From: Daedaleopsis sinensis
Taxonomy: Eukaryota; Basidiomycota; Agaricomycetes; Polyporales; Polyporaceae
Direction of reading: 5' to 3'
Assembly (NCBI GenBank): GCA_033807695.1
Contig: CM066309.1
Location: 868,001 to 932,000 of the forward strand
Length of the DNA stretch: 64,000 nucleotides
The notes below the pieces were generated by a model that was not told the origin of the DNA, did not search any database, and worked only from the letters and a program-made list of their open reading frames with translations. Below are positions 59,349 through 64,000 of the stretch, one piece after another (positions within the stretch are counted from its first letter, which is position 1; each line of letters starts with the position of its first letter). Both the position numbers and the translations under genes were made by a program.

Positions 59349-59858
59349 TTATTGGATAGCAGTGAAGGGAAGAGGAGAGTGTAAGTTGGGGAATTCAAAG
59401 GATTGGATCAGTGACTTGATTTTATCGTATTGAGCATCCAAATCATTAACGTGTACTCGTAAGAGGTTGAAGTGGGTAGTGGTGACGGTGATCAGATGTT
59501 GTGTAATGTTGTCAGAATCCAGGTCAGCAGGGTCAATGGAGGACATGGATATAACATCTGGTAGAGCAGAGTGGAGGAGCTGGGAGTTGACAACCACCAG
59601 GAGGGACTTTGGCCAGTTAGTCTCCCATCCATATGCACCTTGAAAGTGTTCCAAATGAAGGGTGGAGGTCTGTATAGTGGGGAGTGAGGACGTGATTGTG
59701 ATGGAGTCATCCATGGCTTCCACCATTTGTATGCTGATGGGAGGGCACCGGCGATCTACTAGGAAAACCCAGCGGACACAACACTGGCACCTGTAGTCAC
59801 CACTTCCTTTAATAAAACATAGGCCTTGCCCTGTGGATTCCAGCCAAAAGTTATACAC
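59349..59858 (-). CDS. unrecognised ORF fragment, possible element-encoded protein
   Basis: A 169-codon open frame containing CQCCVRWVFLVDRRCPPISI, then MVEAMDDSITITSSLP and VNDLDAQYDKIKSLIQSFEF up to a stop at 59349. The cysteine-bearing WVFLVDRRCPPI segment recurs at about 40202-40247, so it belongs to a repeated family. No domain was recognised and the first Met in the frame may not be the true start. Function unknown. Confidence 0.3.
   Translation of the reverse strand: MYNFWLESTGQGLCFIKGSGDYRCQCCVRWVFLVDRRCPPISIQMVEAMDDSITITSSLPTIQTSTLHLEHFQGAYGWETNWPKSLLVVVNSQLLHSALPDVISMSSIDPADLDSDNITQHLITVTTTHFNLLRVHVNDLDAQYDKIKSLIQSFEFPNLHSPLPFTAIQ
59735..59780 (-). repeat. 46-bp repeat shared with 40202-40247
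   Basis: Same-orientation copy, five mismatches in 46 bp; encodes WVFLVDRRCPPI. Confidence 0.7.
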
Positions 59859-60175
59859 TAGGTCCAGGGCAATCAGATTTAATTCACCTAGGACCTTAAT
59901 GACAGACTGTTTCCTAGGACGGTCATTGAAGCCTAAGACACCAATTACAGGCCACCGATGTTTCTGTAATTGAAGCCTGGGGCATCAATTACAGACTGGA
60001 GATTGATAATGATATAATCTTTTGCTTATCTTTCCTAGATAACAGCTTCTAATCTCTACTGATTGCTTGACCATCTAATCTACTGCCCTGGGATCAATGC
60101 TGCGCTACCGGGCGCTTATTTAGCACCTTTTCCCACACCTTATTACCTCAATTAGGCAGGCAGGTGGCTGGGCCA

Positions 60176-61060
60176 ATGGGCAACCCTGGGGTGTTGAACC
60201 CTGCTCATGCACCTCCCGGACTCGCCCCTGCTCATGTGTACTCCACTACTGGCTCATCCTATCCTGTCATCTTGATCCCCTCCTCTACTGGCCCTCACTG
60301 TGCAATTTTGTGGTCCGTTGGGGTGGTGCTAGGCTGCAACATCATCACTCCTGCTCTGTTTGCCCAGAAGAAGGCAAAGCAGATCTTGCTGAGTCCTCTT
60401 CGTGGGGAGTATGAGCACAGTTTGGGCTGGATGGCCAGTGTGTTTGGCAGTGAGTGCTTGGGAATGCCTACCTTCAGCGTCCAGATAATTGATGGCAATG
60501 GCTGGATCAATGGCTTGTTGTTCCGTACCTTCCCAAGCAGCGCTGGTACAACATCTGGCAATGGTATGTCAATTATTCACCATTGATGTATACGTCTAAT
60601 ATTCTACTTCTATAGCTCAGCTTCTTCCTGGAATGGGTGCTGTCACACCGAAGAAGGGTCGCACCCCTGCCTTGTTGCCTGCATGCTCTCTCATAGAGAT
60701 GAGGGACAAGACAATGTGGCAGATCACTGACGACAGTGAATCAATCTTTTGTATTAGGAGCTTAGACACCCTAACTCCATACTTTAGTCTCCCTGTGGGA
60801 TGCTAGACACCTCTTCAAGCAGGGTCATAACCCGAGGGATAAGTTCTCTCATGACATGATTGCATCCCTGCCCTGTCTCAAGTGGGAGTTGGAGTTTGGG
60901 GAAGTCACTATAATCTACTATAGTGCCTCCACTTTCCCTGTGTCCAAAAACATCCACCCCGACGCTGTTCATGGTCTCAGCCTGAACCTCTACGGTGCTG
61001 TCTCTCTGTCTCTATTGCTTCTGGTGTCTGAAGAGTTTTTACTACATTATCACTGTATCC
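60176..61060 (+). pseudogene. Agaricomycete repeat-associated hypothetical protein, frameshifted
   Basis: The frame from ATG 60176 (MGNPGVLNPAHAPPGL) runs to SAGTTSGN. A good intron follows at about 60563-60615 (GTATGTC...CTATAG), then AQLLPGMGAVTPKKGRTPALLP. Near 60795 the frame must shift to continue as WDARHLFKQGHNPRDKFSHDM, IASLPCLKWELEFGEVTIIYYS and LSLNLYGAVSLSLLLL. The final pattern (DAR..LP-x-x-x-x-E-x-x-x-G-x...LNxN) is one I recognise only as a recurrent hypothetical-protein C-terminus in mushroom genomes. The shift and lack of a clean end point to a decayed copy. Confidence 0.45.
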
Positions 61061-61326
61061 CGCCCCCCCCCTCTTTTACTTCTACCTCGCTATGTTGTTG
61101 CATGGTAACTTTTGCTTCAAGTTCCACTCTTCCTCACAGAGGACCTGTGTTCTGTAGCATCTTTGACAGGTCACATCTATGGTATTTCCCTGCATTCTGA
61201 GTAGCTCAATGTCGTGTAGTTTGTGTGGTAGCAACATTGACAGGAGTAAATAATCGAATGTCAAGAGATCATATTTTGTGAACATTAATTGAGCATCCAT
61301 GTAATGGTTGTCCGCAGTTCCTTACT

Positions 61327-62731
61327 GTGTTCTCTCCAATTGACAAATCAAAAACCACCCAGCAAAGAAAGCAGTGTGAGAGAGAGCATGTAGCTGTTTC
61401 ATCACAGAGGTCAAGTATTTCTACTACACAATCTAAGTCATCCTTTCCGCCTAGTCCTATTGGAAAAGATTTGCTACATGAGACGATCACTGGATTTGCA
61501 AGTGGATTACAAGTATCAAACTTCCTTGAGTCAGCATGTGCTGTATGTGGCTTATTGACGTCAAAAGCAAGCCTATGCAATATAGAGTCAATATCATTTG
61601 ACCGAGAGTTGTTATGCTCTGATGAACCTGTCACCAGAGTTGAGAGACAATCTATTAATGAGGCTATCCGCCCTATACCAGGGCCGGTTCTTCTGTCAGG
61701 CTGTAATGATATTTGCCCTTCATGTTCTGAGTCACTAAAGGATGGGAAAAAACCAATTGATGCTCTTGCAAATGGGCTATGGATTGGAGAGATTCCTGAG
61801 GAGTTGAAAGATCTCAGTTGGACGGAGAAAATGATCATTTTACGGGTGAAGCATAACTTGTGCATAGTAAAGGTCCATGTGTCGGGAATGTCCAAGATGA
61901 AGGCAAATGTAGTTAGTCACTCTCTGCCAATGCCCAAGATTTATAATGCATTGCCACCACCGAGAGATGAGTCGGATCAAGTATTGGCATTCTTATATAT
62001 AGGACCTAATGTTCCGACACAAGGAGTTGCACTCCTGAAATTAAATCACTCTGACTACACAGATCTAGATATTTCTTATGAGAATCTTGATGAATACCCT
62101 GAGGATGAACCACCTGTAATTGTCAACTATACACAGAGTATGGAGTACAAAGATCCTGAGTCCACAACAGTCAATGACACTGAAGAGGATGATGGGTACT
62201 GACAAGGGTGACTGTCCATTTATTGTGCATGGTCTAACTGGTAGTAGTCTTGAAAGACTGGGACACAGTTGTCCTCATGAGATTACTGCCCATGCAGTGG
62301 AGCACTTTAAATTGGGCGGTAAAGTTCTTGGTATCGGTCAAGCTGAGCAGCCAGAGAGTATTTATGACGATCCCCAACTGTATCCTCAAATATTTCCTTG
62401 GCTTCTTCCCTATGGACTTGGAGGGCTTCGTAATGTGATGGGTTATAAAAATGTTTCGGAGGAAAAGCGAAAGCAGCAGCTGCTGATGTATCACGATAAA
62501 CAGTTCCAATTAGAGCCCCTATTCCCTCTGGTTACACTGAATCATGAGCAGATTAAAAAAGCAACTACCGCAGGCTACTTGCTAGCTGACAAAAGCAAGT
62601 TCAATGAGATTGCTGACCGTGAATCACAAATCTCAACCATCAGACGCTGACAGAGATTGTGGAGTGCTTGAAGAGTGGTGAACACCTTGCAAGGCGAAGA
62701 AGAATGCGGACGGAACCTGGTCCGGTGGTGC
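61327..62731 (+). pseudogene. Helitron Rep/helicase N-terminal fragment, two frameshifts
   Basis: N-terminal part of a rolling-circle transposase. The first segment carries the DUF6570-like region (CAVCGLLTSKASLCNIESIS, GPVLLSGCNDICPSCSESL, GKKPIDALANGLWIGEIPEE, LNHSDYTDLDISYENLDEYP). An apparent extra G in the GGG run at 62194-62196 shifts the frame. The next segment is Helitron_like_N (GIGQAEQPESIYDDPQLYP, IFPWLLPYGLGGL, KKATTAGYLLADKSKFNEIA). Near 62620 it shifts again to NLNHQTLTEIVECLKSGEHLARRRRM, ending at TGA about 62731. Neither the HUH nickase motifs nor the helicase are present, so this is a truncated, dead copy. Confidence 0.85.
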
Positions 62732-62736
62732 TCTGA

Positions 62737-63156
62737 TTGAGCGCCACCACGTCTGGTAGATATCAAGGGAAAACAGTCACACAATGGATCAGTGCTTTGT
62801 TCTCCCAGAAATCTGAGAAGAAATGCCCACAATGCAAGCGTCAAATGCACAGGCCATTATCTTATACCAACTCTAACATTATAGCTATTCGTGCACAGCA
62901 GAAAATAATAGTGGAGTCTCAGATGATTGTATGGCCTGATATTGACCAGATGTACCGGCTGTGTGGTATAATCTACTTTACTCCTTCTCACTTTGTATGC
63001 AGGTTTATTGACAAGTCGGGAGATGTCTGGTACCACGACGGTGCAGAAAATGATGGGAAGGTTCTGTACTACGGTAATATTGTGAACTGGTCAGGGAAGA
63101 AATTGCAAGAGGCCGGTAAGTATAAGATGAGCATTCTACTGTACACTAAGCTTTAG
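62737..63156 (+). pseudogene. protein-domain fragment fused behind the Helitron, possibly peptidase/USP-like
   Basis: An open frame without an ATG start. It has a CPQCKRQM zinc-ribbon-like pair, a long middle, then YRLCGIIYFTPSHFVCRFIDKSGDVWYHDGAEND, which resembles the C-terminal histidine region of ubiquitin-peptidase-like folds (H followed by a WxxxDG turn). No matching catalytic Cys box was found. It lies where the Helitron frame ends, so it could be a captured gene fragment or a second element. Identification is tentative. Confidence 0.35.
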
Positions 63157-64000
63157 GTTATATTACATCTTATAATTTATTATTACTATCTATCATCTAA
63201 CATATCAGCTCCTCGGTCCCCCCATCCTCATCAATCGTCCTTGCCAGGAATGGCCCACTCCGAACCATGTTGCAAAGTTCCACGGTACCAGAGACTTACG
63301 GTGAGTGTACATCATAGGGACCGTCAATGATGTGATTGTGAAGGAGGGCAGAACTCATAATGTTGCTGCCATGCAGGGCCTACGGCAATGTGAGATGAGA
63401 TTTAGAGCAAAAGTTACACACTTACTGCAATACTGAAAGAGACTTGTAAGACTCTCGAGAGAGATTTGCTCCAGGAGGATCAAAGTCAAGGATACCCTCG
63501 TGATTCTCTTCAATGTGGACATCCTGCATCCAGAAAGCACCCAATTGAGATGGAGAACATGCAACATGTATTAAAAGTGACACATATGCTTCCGTAACAT
63601 GGGCAACATCACCCTCAGCCTCGTCCAAAGCATTACAGCTCTTTTCCGACCCAATCTTCTGCATTAGGTGCTGGTGGACACAAACATAGACCAGAGCTCG
63701 ACTTAGGCAATTGTGATGGCTCTGAGACCCGCTGCAGCCAACAACTACAGCCACCCAGCACTGAAAATCAACAAAAGAAGCACAGGAAGAAAATGCTATG
63801 CTGAAAAGATAAACAAGGCAACACAAAGGTCCGATAACTCCGGAGCAAGTAATGGCGCCAACACCGCAATGTGAATGTTAGTGGAATACATGGTAAGTAA
63901 CCTATAGTGAACGTTGCGACTTGAATGGGGCAATAGAACAAGAGTTATCACACCGAGTTCAACACACCCCCCTGACCTGTGTCTGCAATGCATCCTCACC
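63157..64000. other. no gene recognised at window end
   Basis: Minus-strand open frames at 63355-63567 and 63422-63826 show no known domain (Cys/His-containing LSRALVYVCVHQHLMQK is the most coding-like). The window ends within this stretch, so a larger feature may be cut off. Confidence 0.4.

Larger units (their letters stand above)
57568..60175. other. unclassified sequence with transposon-like ORF fragments
   Basis: No named domain. Minus-strand open frames at 58262-58621 (MDFHSLALPRAQQHDIAEAL..) and 59349-59858 have coding-like composition but no recognised family. A hairpin-forming pair CAATTACAG/CTGTAATTG is at about 59941-59973. Probably old element remains. Confidence 0.45.

Noticed and set aside
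63355..63826. Minus-strand Cys-containing ORFs near the window end
   Set aside because: No domain, no splice context and cut by the window edge; not enough to call a gene.

Overview
The window comes from a basidiomycete (mushroom-forming, Agaricomycete-type) genome. Genes are split by many short introns of about 45-70 bp, intergenic gaps are short, and several families are typical of basidiomycetes: a DUF6533 membrane protein, the KDZ transposon with its TET/JBP partner, and a bifunctional ARG5,6.

Left third (1-20311): ordinary, gene-dense and GC-rich. In order: a hormone-sensitive-lipase-type alpha/beta hydrolase (-); a gene-poor gap holding a 71-bp inverted repeat; a single-pass Ser/Thr-rich membrane protein with a C-terminal PPPY motif (+); a DUF6533 seven-helix protein (-); the 60S export adaptor NMD3 (+); mitochondrial ARG5,6 (-) with a MITE-like insert in one intron; the NEDD8 E1 subunit ULA1/NAE1 (+); an unrecognised protein (-); and an SPX-RING ubiquitin ligase (+). 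Two short intergenic gaps look like bidirectional promoters.

Right two thirds (20312-64000): a transposon island with two independent nests. Nest 1 (23344-38915) is a gag-only Ty1/copia element with a perfect ATGAG target duplication. Its 5' LTR is split by a CACTA-like MITE, and its leader contains a 13-kb KDZ DNA transposon. The KDZ element carries four genes: the KDZ transposase, a TET/JBP-family dioxygenase homologue that appears to have lost its iron and 2-oxoglutarate ligands, and two accessory proteins. Nest 2 (40995-57559) is a hAT transposon with 20-bp TIRs. A Tad1-like LINE sits in its transposase gene, exactly over a splice donor, and a nearly pristine chromodomain Ty3/gypsy element with identical LTRs lies close to its right end. 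The last 4 kb hold a frameshifted Helitron fragment and unclassified transposon ORFs.

The layers differ in age. Copia LTRs and KDZ inverted repeats differ mostly by transitions at CpG sites, the footprint expected of cytosine methylation, whereas the Ty3 LTRs differ only by one 11-bp repeat unit. The most interesting unit is the KDZ-TET module: a mobile element carrying a 5-methylcytosine-oxidase homologue whose own catalytic codons appear to have been lost through CpG-type transitions.
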